Shown here: piece after piece, positions 13,501 through 26,700 of the stretch
Layout of the letters: every line of letters begins with the position of its first letter
Position numbering within the stretch: the stretch's first letter is position 1
Position numbers and translations under genes: made by a program
The notes under the pieces: generated by a model
The model's database searches: none
What the model was told of the DNA's origin: nothing
The model's input: the letters and a program-made list of their open reading frames with translations, nothing else
Origin: Apostichopus japonicus
Taxonomy: Eukaryota; Echinodermata; Holothuroidea; Aspidochirotida; Stichopodidae
Reading direction: 5' to 3'
Assembly: GCF_037975245.1 (NCBI RefSeq)
Contig: NC_092578.1
Location: forward strand, 4,237,501-4,301,500
Length of the DNA: 64,000 bases

Positions 13501-16500
13501 CTTGCCAATAAAGGGGTACCGCTGGAAGCCTGCAGACACAAAAGCGTGACGATATTAACTTGGATAAATAGCCACTATATTGGATGTTGTTGAAGGAGGG
13601 CATGGAGGGGGGGGGGGAGATGAAGCAAAAATCTTGCAAGAACATGCAATATAAATTTTGATCAGGGTTTAGTCTGGGGAAAACTGGGTCAAATTACATA
13701 ATGCTCTTGATCCACCATCCATTCTTAAATGAGGCTTTATTACCTCCATGCAGGAAAGCAAGATCCCAGACCTTCTTATGTTATCATACAAAAACAACTT
13801 TTAAGGCAGCCCCCCCCCCCCTTCCATGAATCAATTATATTTTAAGGAACAAAAACCATTAAACTGTCAAAATAGACCAGTCCTACATATATGATATATG
13901 AAAGTTATATGATATATGAAAGTTATAACTAGCCTTGCCTTCTTTGTCTACAAACATTGTCATGTTACTATTATCGTCGACTAGGAGGGCAATCAGCTAA
14001 CTACACCTTATTTGGCATTAAGAAGTGCTAAACAATGCTGGTATCAACTCTTACAACGACTACATGACTTGAAGAAATCCAATGAAGAGTGGTATTTGCT
14101 GTCATTAGTTTCCAATTCTTCAAAGAATCTTAGTAGCTGAAGAAGTTTTTTTTCTTTCTTCCATGATTTTAAACTTTTTGGGCACTTTATTCACTACCCT
14201 CTACAGTTTAGACTGTGAATCATCATTTCTAAGATTTTTCACATATAACAAATACCCATAAATCCAAATTCTTTTTCAAATTGTTTCGAAGAAAAACTGT
14301 GAATATACTTACAGCATGTTCGGAAGCCTCAGATTTGACAGATACTTGTGACATGAGATTCTTGGATGGCCTTTTTCCACCAGAGGCACGAGAATCGACT
14401 CTCTTCATCTTAAAGGAAGATGATCTTTTTTTATCCAAGGATTCTTTTTCCGTTAGCTCTTTCTCTCCCTCCTCCTCATCCTCCTCATCATCTGTGATCT
14501 CTTCCTTAGCTTCGTCTTCAGCTTCATTGACTTCCTTTGTCTGCTGTTGTTTAACCAACTGAGCATACACCTATTGTATGACACAAAACAAAAAACAAGA
14601 AGGAAACACATATTTTTATGAAATACTTCATGAAAACAAAACAACAACAAAAAAACACACATTATTATAATATACTTCATGATATCTAACCAGTGATTAA
14701 AGTCATCACATTGCAACATACTCGTAAGCACATTTTCAAGGACGCATCAACAATAGGATGGTAAAACATTCAAAGAACATGTGCCATGATGACATCATAA
14801 ATTACCCGCTGTGATCCACCTCAGTACTGGAGTAATGAAGCTTCTTCATACAAGTTACAACCAAATTTGTCGAGTAATTTGAGATTGGTTTTTACCTTAT
14901 TATTCGGAAATGTTTCATGTGTCACTTGAATATTCCTTGAAATATTTCTTACTTTCAAAAAACATTGCTGCACAACACAATAACACACTTTTTTTTCTTC
15001 TTCAATTTTTTTTGTCCCTTCACTGGATCTATATCAAACATTTCTCAAAACATTTTTAAAAAAGAAATATAAACTGTTGCAACTAGCGTCAATTTGAGAC
15101 ATTCAATGTATTTTTCACAAATTTTTGTGTTGTTATATGTCTTTACGTGAGTAACAAATAGCATCATTTTAACCCATTTATTTTGACAATAAACAGTGCA
15201 CATAGCATTATAGTTGATGCCAGATGACAAAGTTTTTTCTTAAAATATTAATTAGATGCCAGCTAATGAATTTCACAAAAGTAGTTACCCCATCGGGTCT
15301 ATCCATCAGCTCAGCATGGGTCCCTTCCTCGACGACCACTCCATTTTGGATGGCGCAAATCTTGTCAGAGTTCTTGATGGTTGATAGACGATGAGCAATA
15401 ACTATGGTAGTGCGACCAGCTTGAACCTTGGAAATGTAAAATGAAAGAGGTAGTACCATATTTTACTAAGGGTTTTAGATCAGATTCTTCCAAACAGATT
15501 CTATACCTATGGCAGTAAAGTTAAGTTTGCCTCCTTTCTAGAAATAGTATATTTAATATGAGAACAGTCAACACAGTTCTTTTTTTTTGGAAAAGTTTTA
15601 AAGAACTATGTTTTTCCACGTTTATTTATGTTAATTCTTATAATTCTTTCTTGTATGATATGCAGTATCAATTTTTATGTAAAGAAACATTGTTTTTGTT
15701 TTTTGCTGAGCATGAAAGTGGCTTAGAAATTTGTATTGACAATTATATGTGAGTAAACGAGATGGGAAAAGAAAATTCCTCCCAATTAAAACAAACCAAA
15801 AACCTTTCCTTACTTGTAACTCATACCCATTGAGATTTATTTACTGATCTGGTGCACAACAAGAGCCCAAGGGCACTACGGTTCCTTGCTTGGGGTATAT
15901 GACAATACACATAATATTATCAAGCAAGATTGGGCTGAAATAGTCCAAGTAATTGTGGTCCTACATGTTCCCATAAAGTAACCAACACTATAGCCAACAC
16001 TTTTGTGATCACAAAATGTGATCGGATTTTTTATCAAAAGGCACTTTTGAGATCTAAATATGGCGTCAAAAATGTAAGAAATATAAGAGACCTACAAGCG
16101 TGTCAACAGATATGATAACAATGGTGACCTCAGATGACATGACCTTTAAGTTTCAAAATGTTCCACCACCCCGTTCACAACTTGTCCCAAAATATCAACC
16201 ATGTCACACCTTGGCATTGAGATTTAATTGCATTTAATGTCAAAAAATTAACTTTGAACTTGTATGTAACTTCACACAAAGGTCACCCGGAGGTCAACCA
16301 ATTGACATTTTTGATCGGTGAGACCTAAATAGAGCATGACTGTAAAAATTCAAATGGGGGTCAACCCATTGACATTTATGATCAGAAGGTACCAGAAAAG
16401 GTCATCAGAGGTCAAATTGAGGTCAAGGGTCACCCAGATGCGGGTCGACAATTGGATTACATTGAAGCAACTACCAACTCTAACGGACAATTTGTTCTCA

Positions 16501-19500
16501 AGTTGTTGCAAAAATTCTAGTTTTTTATCATTAATTGACCTTTGGTGACCTTGTATCACCTGACCGTTAAGTTTGAAAATATTCCCCTATACCATTTGCA
16601 ACTTGTCTCAAAATATCAACCTTGTCACACCTTGGAACTGGGAGTTATTGCATTAAATGTCTGAAAATTAACTTTGACCTCATATAACTTCGCACACGAA
16701 GGTCACACAGGGGTCAACCCATTGACATTTATGATCAGAAGTTACCTTTAACATCTGAAAATAGCATCGAAACTGTAAAAATCCACAAAACACTAAAAAG
16801 GTCACCAGAGGTCAAATTGAGGTCAAGGGTCACCCAGATGCGGGTCGACAATTGGATTACATTGAAGCAACTCCCAACCCTAACAGACAATTTGTTCTCA
16901 AGTTATCGCAAAAATACTAGTTTTTTATCATTAATTGACCATTGGTGACCTTGGATCACATGACCGTTAAGTTTGAAAATATTCCCCTATACCATTTGCA
17001 ACTTGTCTCAAAATATCAACTGTGTAACACCTTGGCACTGGGAGTTATTACACTAAATGTCTGAAAATTAACTTTAACCTCATATAACTTAACATACAAA
17101 GGTCACCTTGGGTCAACTTATTGACATTTTTGATTGATGAGCAGTGTTCGACTTATGGCCAAAAAATTGCATAGCAACAAATTTCGACAATTGCTAAACA
17201 ATATTTTTGTTGCATAGCAGTTCCCCAATATTGAATAGCAGTTTTGAAATTAACGCAAAACGAACCAAATGTTGGCGATTAATGTATTAACTAGAAAATG
17301 TTTGTTTATTATTATTATTTATACTAGTGTTGCTACGATAATCGTTTTCAATATCGGTATCGGCCGATATTTGCAATATCGGCAGCATATCGGTATCGGT
17401 AAAATTTTGCCTAATTGCCGATAACAGCAAACCGATATTGAACTTTTCTTTTTAACAGCAGAGCTACCTGTACTTATTTATACTTGCAATGATTTGTTAA
17501 TCTGCCCAAGACGATCCATTTCTTTAGCGTCAGTTAAACTCAGATTCATTTTCTATTAATATCCATGGAAACCTGACTCTCCGTAACATCTAAAAACACG
17601 TCTACGGCGCGCAAATATAACCAATGACCTTCGTGAACCTTGGCCTACACACAGCATTAGTGCAGCATATATACACTGTACTAACCATTCATTTCCTCAA
17701 AGGCCTCCGTGAAAACCTTGAACATGATGCATACAGTAACTGCACAGTTCAGCAGTGTTGGAAAACCTTGTTCAATTTCCTGTGAACACACTGCCGATTT
17801 CCCGCCGGTGTTCGCCTGCCTAGCACGCGTAACATGCGAGCATAAAGGCGTGGTGTCCAGGGGCCCGTCTTAGGGCTATGGTGGGGTCATGGGGTAGAAC
17901 CCCTCGTGGGGATCCTGGGGGCGAAAGCCCCCGAAAATTGTTGTCATTTTTTGCGATGTCTGGCGATGAACAAATTCGCAGTTGAGGATGCAAAATACTG
18001 ACAACTTTTTTTATTTAAATTGTCACGAAACTGATGAAAATTTTAAAATGACAAGTTAAAGTAGCTATATTATGTTATAAAATGAAAAGAGATTTAATCT
18101 GTCTTTCAATCTTTAAAAAGTGCAACTTACAAAACTTCCGATATTATGAAACAAAGAACGTTCAGCAAAGCCCCGTTTCTAGACTGCCTAACAATGAATA
18201 GCGTGCATTATGCGTACATTTTTACAACTGCAGTGTTTAACCCTATACCCAACTACTGTACCACGGTACATGTGCTGCGAATTTGCACAGGTACCTTCGC
18301 AACAACTGTGAGCTCATCCCCTGTGTAACACCTGTTTGTTAACATTTTTTTGGCACGTTGCCAGGGAACCTTTTAGTTACGTGAGATCCGTAACCGCCGA
18401 GGTGGTTAGGCTATTTGCTTTACACTTAACTATGGTAGGATATTATTTTTTCAAGGTTTTTTTTCGCTATACGGTCAAGTGAATAAGTTGTACATTGAGT
18501 ATAAACTCAATAAATTATAACTTCTTCATTGTGATCGACAGTTCGTAAGTTAAGGTTTGAGTGTTTGCTCCCAAATCTGACTAGGAATTTGTATCGCACA
18601 AATCGGCACAATGTGCGATGCTGATTTGGAAACGTCTCGCAAGTTTGTCGTTTTGGATCGCATTTTGCGATGCGATACCGGAAAAATCGAACACTGTTGA
18701 TGAGACCTAAATTAGAGCATCAAACTATAAAAATTCAAACATTTTTTTCTTTGCCCATTTTCTACCCCCAAAATACTAGTCTTTTTACATTAATTGATCT
18801 TTGGTGACCTCGGATCACATGACCGTTAAGTTTGAAAATATTCCCCTATACCATTTGCAACTTGTCCAAATATATCAACCATGTCACACCTTGGAACTGG
18901 GAGTTGTTGCATTAAATGTCTGAAAATTAACTTTGACCTCGTGTAACTTCGCACACGAAGGTCACACGGGTGTCAACCAATTGACATTTTTGATCGGAAG
19001 GTACCTTTGATATCCAAATCTAGCATCAAAACCAAACATTTTCTTTTTTGCTCGTTTCCTCCCAAAATAAGCACATTTTTTCTAATGTGACCTTTGACCT
19101 TTTGACCTTGGTTTCAGATGTAGTTTAATCTCCTGATTCCAAAAACAAAACGAAAAGTCTGTACAACCATCCTAACTCCGACCGAAAAACTTTGACCCCA
19201 TATAACTTCGCACATAAAGGTCACACAGGGTCAACCTATTGACATTTATGATCAGAAGGTACCTTTGACATCTGAAAATAGCATCGAAACTGTAAAAATC
19301 CCAAAAACACGAAAAGGTCACCAGAGGTCAAATTGAGGTCAAGGGTCACCCAGATGCGGGTCGACAATTGGATTATATTGAGGCAACTCCCAACCCTAAC
19401 AGACATTTCGTTCTCAAGTTATTGCAAAAATACTAGTTTTTTATCATTAAATTGACCTTTGGTGACCTCGGATCACATGACCGTTAAGTTTGAAAATGCT

Positions 19501-22500
19501 CCCCTAACCAGTTCACAACTTGTCCCAAAATATCAATCTTGTCGCACATTGGCACTGGGAGTTATTGCAGTTTTAATATTTTCGGTTTTTGGACCATAAC
19601 TGACCTTTGGTGACCTTTGTGGGCACCAAAAACAATACACACCTTCTCCATATGGCGGATCTATAGTCCAAGTTTGGCCTCAATCCAACATTCCCTTATT
19701 GAGATAGAGCGTACCCAAGCACACACACACACATACGCCAACCTGACTGCATAGGTTCCTTTTGCTAAAGCAAGGAACCAAAAACATATCAAAAATCCTT
19801 TGTAATCTCCTTTTAAGTTGCTACGATTGAAATAATTTCTGCATCTACTGTTTCATCAAATTTAGATCAATTTTTTACCTTTTCTAGGGCAGCCTGGACA
19901 ATACCTTCACTTTCAGAGTCAAGGGCAGAAGTTGCTTCGTCTAAAAGGAGGATCTTAGGATTACGAACCAGAGCACGGGCAATGGCCACACGTTGCTTCT
20001 GACCACCTGAGAGTTGCGCTCCACGCTCTCCAACAAGGGTTTCAAATTTCTGAGAAACGCAAAATACAACAAATTTATTTTAAAGATTTTAATATTGAAG
20101 AAAAATAAATTTCTCCTAGAATCCTTTGTTCCTATTTGCCTACAACAAAGAAAACTATCAACCTTAAATTGAACAAGGTATCTGACACAGCAGCTGATAA
20201 TCTTTAGGAGTGACAAACATTCAACATTGAAATATTTTCACCGTAGGAAAGAAGAAAAGAGGGGAGGCAGAGAGGGAGAGAGGGGTGGAGGATGGGAGGC
20301 AGAGGGGTGGAGGATGGGAGGCAGAGAATTAGTTAGTCATATACAGTCCTATTTACAGCAACTGTTTCTAATTTACAGGTTCATACCTCTGGTAACTCCA
20401 TGATGAAGTCATATGCATTAGCTTCCTTTGCAGCTTGGTGAATCTGCTCTTCAGAAACTTCCAATCTTCCGTATCGAATGTTTTCTGCGATAGTTGTGCC
20501 AAAGAGGATCGGTTCCTGGCTGACGACACCTATATTCTCCCTCAGCCATTTCACATTCAGATCTTTTATATCTTGGCCATCCAGTTTCACCTAAATGGAA
20601 ATAAAATATTACGCAAATGGAAAGTGATACGATGGCAATCGTCTACAATGTTTACATGTTCATGGTAATCACTATTTACACCTTTGTCGGAAGGAACAAT
20701 CTTTTCAGTCTTTCATGAAAACCAAAAATGTTATCCATTCATAAACAAGGTTGCTTGATGTTCTGGTTTAATTCAATTGGGTTCTCTTCAAACAGCATCT
20801 ATACAATCTTTCTATATTACAGAAGAAGATACATGCGTTTAAAGTAAGAAATTTTGTATGTTAATATGTTAACGTCACAACTGACGAGCCAGTTTGACTA
20901 GAGCAAAGATTAGTGTTTAAAATCGATCTAATACTGACTGATTTAGGACTGTAATATTACGAAAGTATGAAAGTACCCAGCAACATCACATGGTGATAGA
21001 CAGCTGTTCGACCGAAGCCTTTATCTTTTCCATTGGTAATTCAATCATTTATCAAAGGGAATGATAGCTCCAACTTTCAACAGATATTGCCTGTTATGCA
21101 ACACTTTATACTCTTCCACTGAGTTAACCTCATCAGAGAAATCAGATGAAATTCATAAATCACTGCTAGTTGACTTTAATAATTTAAAATTGCATTAAGA
21201 ATTTTTCAAGGAAAATTGACTACTTTTTAGAGGCAAAGACATATCATATTACACTGAGCAATGATATTCCGAAAAAGGAGTTCTTGGATGCTTCAAAACT
21301 TGCCCGATTTATGCCCTTGCGCCTAAGCATACTTACCGATCCAGATACTGGATCATAGTATCTTTGCATCAATGCCACCGTTGTACTCTTTCCACAGCCA
21401 CTGCTCCCGACTAAGGCGACTGTTTGACCAACGTTGACCTCCAAATTAAAGCCTTGTAAAACCTAAAAAGTGTAGAAATCAGTGTTGTATTTTCACAAAT
21501 TTCAGAATGAATAAATGAATTAGGAATACATGGTTCTAAGAAAGAAAACATGGTTAACCAATGTAGCTTTCTTTCTCACATCAATGAATGAATCAATCAA
21601 TAACTCAAATAATCAATAGCATTTACGGGAAGCTCTGAGGCCATGAAGCACAAGATAGTATTGAGATGTGTCTTGATGCAGGTGTGCTTTCAGGAGATTC
21701 TTGAACGTTTCAATCTTACTGTTCTTTTTATTTTTCTTGGAGTCTATTCCTTAACTTTTTGATGCAATAATCAGAACATTGCTCTGTCACATAAGGTAAC
21801 TCAGTGAGCTCTGGGCTACACAAGAGTAGAAGAGGGAAATATTAGATGACCTACAAGGTATTCTTTGAACATTGACTTGGAGCACATCTATGTCAGGCAG
21901 AGCCTCTCATTATGAATTGTCTTGAAGACAAGTATGGTTACTATGTAATCAATTCATTGTTAATTGGGAGTAAAATGAGGGCAAATGAATGACAGATAAA
22001 ATATATTCCATAGCCAAATATCAAGCTTGGGTCAAAACCATTGCTAGCATTCCTAGCTGAATACTTACATGTGTGTCCGGCCTGGATGGATACACAAATT
22101 GAATGTCTTCAAAGGTAATCCGTCCAGTGAGTTCTGCTGGCTTCAAGCCTTTATCTGACAAGCAATTAATCACTGGAACCTGAGAATAGCAACAAACAGA
22201 CAAAGAAAGTAAAGAGAGAGAAAAAAACTGCTGGCAAAACTGCTTACAGTAACTACTGCAAAAAAAGCCAGTGTAGGTAAATATAACTGAAGCGAAAAAT
22301 AAACTTAAGAACTTATTGAGAGACAAGCATATTTCAGACATGTAGTTAAATTGGACCGATTGGACATTTTGTAAAGAAATCAAACTTAACAGTTATTCTA
22401 GGGGATGAGCAGTTTCTATCTACAGAATAGAAAACACTGAATATGCGTTGTGCGATGTGGTATCTAAAAATCAAGGATTTCTCGCTACAAGTTTAAAGTT

Positions 22501-23669
22501 AAAGGGAACTTTACTGTTTCATGCATCTGCTGAGATAATCCCAAGTGGAAAACATAGCATTCACAATAATGTCCAATGAAGACATATTTCCAGTTCCAAT
22601 ATTAATCAATGATGAATGAGAGTTCAAAAGACAATACAGGTGATAGTCAAGAAATTAAAGTCTATAATCTATGAGATTTAAATGTCACAAATCTTCAATA
22701 GATAACATATGTCCACAAGATAATAAAACGGAAAAAATATCTTTGACTTTGCTTACTTGATCAATGACTTCCCATATGGCAAATGCAGCTCCTCTAGCGG
22801 ATGCAAAGTCTGCAAAATATGGACCTGCTTGGGCCAAAGAGAAACTTCCAAAGAGAACAGCCAGAAAAGTCTGCAGAAAATGACAGAAAAATCCATCAGA
22901 ACTCCTCATCCATCAAGAAAGCTTAAGAAAATTTCTCTAACCAAACAATCGCGGCATTATTATCAAATACGTTTGCTGTTGACAAATGGTAATCATTTTT
23001 TAATAGACAAAACTGAACCGACTTGAAAACAAAACATTGACAATTTTTCACCAAAAATATGTTCGGTTCTTACATTTAATGTTCCTTCAAATAGTTTCTT
23101 AAAATTACCATACGCCATAGCTTACAACTGATGTCAAAACTGTTGATATGAAATACTGTTTAAGCCTGTTTGTAAAGGACAGTAGGTATCATTTCCCCAT
23201 TTACAAAGGATATTCAAATGCCCTGTATATTACCATAACAAAACTGGTCAGCACCCATTTCTCCAGGAGGGGTAAGTAAATCCAGTTATAGAAAACTAAA
23301 ATGATATAATGTGAGCCGAGGTCATTCCTGTTTCATTCAACAATGTTGGTACCTTGTCATTAGGATGCCCTCCAAAGATCTTTTGTACTGCATTTTACAT
23401 GAATGAAAAAAAGCGATGTTCTCTTTGACAAAAATGATGATGTTTTGAGTTTACCACCAGGGAATATTTCCCCAAAAAGTTTGGAATTACTCTCTCTCCC
23501 TTTCTTCATTTCATACTGCACAATGTTTGTGTAGGTAGAATTCCTTTTTTTAACTATGTAATAAATTATCTCATCAATAGATAAAAGAGAACTCACAATA
23601 AGGATACCTCCAGCAGAGAGTGGTGTCCCTTTTGGATCAAGAATCAGGATAGTACCATACCTGGAAGAC

Positions 23670-23704
<35 letters not shown>

Positions 23705-26700
23705 CCCAGCTTGTAAGTCTGAAAACTATTCACAAATTTTAATAAGAAGGAGAAAGCTGCACTCTGCTAAAAATTTCTTTCCTCATGACACAACAAAAAG
23801 CAAATGAACAGTTGACTACTAATGAAACAAAGCACAAACCTAGTATTGGTCTTAATCGCTGCTTTTTCATCACATTCTTCATCACATTATTCCAAATTAC
23901 ATTCAAAACAAACCAAACTGAACAGCAGCAGTGGACCCACTTGATCGCATTCATCTGTGTAAAAAGTGTCAAGCTCAAAAATACCAAAGCTCTGTCAATT
24001 ATTTTGTCTCATGAAGAAGGCAAGACCTACCAAAAAGCGACGGCATATGCCCCGTAAATAACAAAGAACAGCGCCCCCAGAGAAACTGACTCAGCGGCCG
24101 CTTTCTTGATGCCTACAATCTTTGCCGCTCCCAAATTTGATCGATACCTTTTTTTTAAAGAAGAAAAAGAGGGATATAATGGAACCGGAGGATAAAATCT
24201 CATTCACTGATTAAAGACATTGATAGACATTGATAGACAGTGATACATTGAAAGATCGATTGAAAGATTGATACATTGATAGATTAATAGACATTGATTC
24301 CAACTGTTTGTTTCTTTTTAATTTAGTTTCATTTCGTTTAACAATAAGGGAAAATACTGCTTTATTTCTGATCAAACCATCTCGACAACTCAAATTTTCA
24401 ATTTACAAGTAGCGTTGTATAGTTGGACCTTGATGTACAATGTCAACCTGATATAATAATTATCGGAGGAAACAAAACAATGGATTAACATTGTTAGAAC
24501 AAATACCTTTCAAGCTCTTTGCTCTCCCCACCAAAAGCGGTTACAGTCCGCATTGACGACAGCACTTCCTCTGCCACAGAACCAGCTTTTGCATATGAAT
24601 CAAGTGCCTCCTGTGTGTAATTCTTGACAAGCTGTAACAAAAATAAATAGAGAATATGAATAAAGCAATTAAATAATTAATTAATCAATCAATCAATGGT
24701 TGAATGATACACACCCTTCACAACTTCCTTAACAAACTTCCTTCACAACTTCATTTTCCATTAGCTGAAGAATATTATGTAGGATTACTGATGGTCTAGA
24801 TCGGCAGTCCGCAAACTTCCAGGACCGCGACGCGGGATCTTCCATGTGGACCGAGTGACAACCCATCTGACCACACGTTTGCGTCACTCATAGTATATCT
24901 AACAGCGGAATTGTTTTGTGACAGAGGTCAACTTTTGGATGCAGGGATCTATTATCTGAAAATAAATCCAAAACACAACACAGATCTACTTACGATGGCA
25001 GAAACTGTAAATACTGGTACGATCAGGCCGAGCGACACTGCCATGATGACTAAGCTCAGACGCCAACTTCTCAGGAATCCTATGGTGAGTCCAGCAACTA
25101 ATGTTGAGCAGCATTGGAGGATGAGTCCTATCTTGCTCCCGGTCCCAGAACGAATCTTGTTGATATCACTATTAAAGGAAAAAATGAGATAATCAGATAA
25201 GTCAGATTAGAAGGGGAAAAGAAAATCATTTTTTGGGTGTTAAGGAGCCAAGAAACTTAACTGTCTTCCAGATTATACTGTCCTTTCCAATTTGTCACAC
25301 TCCAATTGGCCAATCTTAGTTTTTTCATGCACCAATTTTACCTGCTTTTTTCCAAATCACCACCAACTTCTTCATTCACCCATATCTGAGGGGAGGTGGG
25401 AGGGATTAATAGACCAGGGAGAAGGGTGAGACAGGGAGGCCGGGACGGGTCAAAAGACTAGGTGGAAGAGAAATGTTCAAAGTTATGTTGTATTTTTGTA
25501 CATTACTGAAATAATGACAGTGTATCAAATTCATCAGCACAAACCTTCCACAACATCTTTGCGGACGATATAAGTATTTTACTCAAAGATAATGATATCC
25601 GCTCTGATGAAAGTGACATAGAGGTTGAGCTGATGTCAAACTGATTTAGATATAGAAAATTATCACTGAATCTTGCCAAAACTCACTGCATGATATATCA
25701 CACTGCAAGACATCACAAACTTGATCCCACTGAAGTATTGATAAATTTGTGCCAGTGTCTGTTGAGGGGGGGGGGGGGGGGAAATGATAATCTGGGTATT
25801 CACCTCCATCCTTGTTTGTCATGGAAATTTCATATTCATATTCTATTTTCTATAGATTTTATTTATAAACACTACCTATGACACGTTGATTCACTCTCAG
25901 CTTAAACGGCAGTTTGCACAGACCTTCATTTATATGTCTAGTTTGTCACAATTGGCAGCATCTTTAATAAACACTATGCTACAAAAAGTGTGCCTGTTTT
26001 AATTTTTTGGGTAACGGAATTAATCAGTCAGTTTGTCTAATGCTATTTTGGGGTGGATTTTCATTCATTTTCTGACTTTGAAACCAATTGAAAGGCAGAA
26101 AGCTACTTTATGAAATTACGATTAAAAGGAAGAATATATCTTCTTGCAGTGACTAATTTGCTAAAAGTTTGGAACTTACTCTGATATCCTGGTGGTTAGT
26201 TCTCCGCCTGTCTTCTCATCGAACCAGCTGATGTCCTGACTGAGAACAGCACGGAAGAAGCGAGTACGAATCACTCTGACCTGGTGCTCTGCTGCCAAGT
26301 TCCAGCAACCACATTGGAGAAAAGCTACGAACAGCACTCCACATCCAAGTATCACATAATTTAGGGAGAATTGTACGATGGTTTCAAGACCAGCTTCAAG
26401 ACCAGCTTGCGGATTTATGGTTGGAACCATTCCCATTGTCACACTCGATGCAGTAGCGCCTATACTGTTATGGGGAGAAGAGAGGCAATATGGTGATATG
26501 ACGGTCTTTGTTGTGTCAGCCAAAGTGACACAATCTTTTGAGTCTTTAAAACTGTAAGTTAGACTAAGATGGATTGGAAAAAAACAAGAATAAGCTTCGC
26601 AAGACACTAACGGGAAATAGAGGCAAATTCATATGATAGAAGAGCTGAACAGAAGCTACCAGTGTGCGAGTATAAGGGCTATAAATTATTGAAGATAATT

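Noticed and set aside
11675-13645. Paired open frames of 100-126 codons on minus
   Set aside because: They exist in both copies only because the segment is duplicated; they overlap MITE ends and have no protein-like composition.
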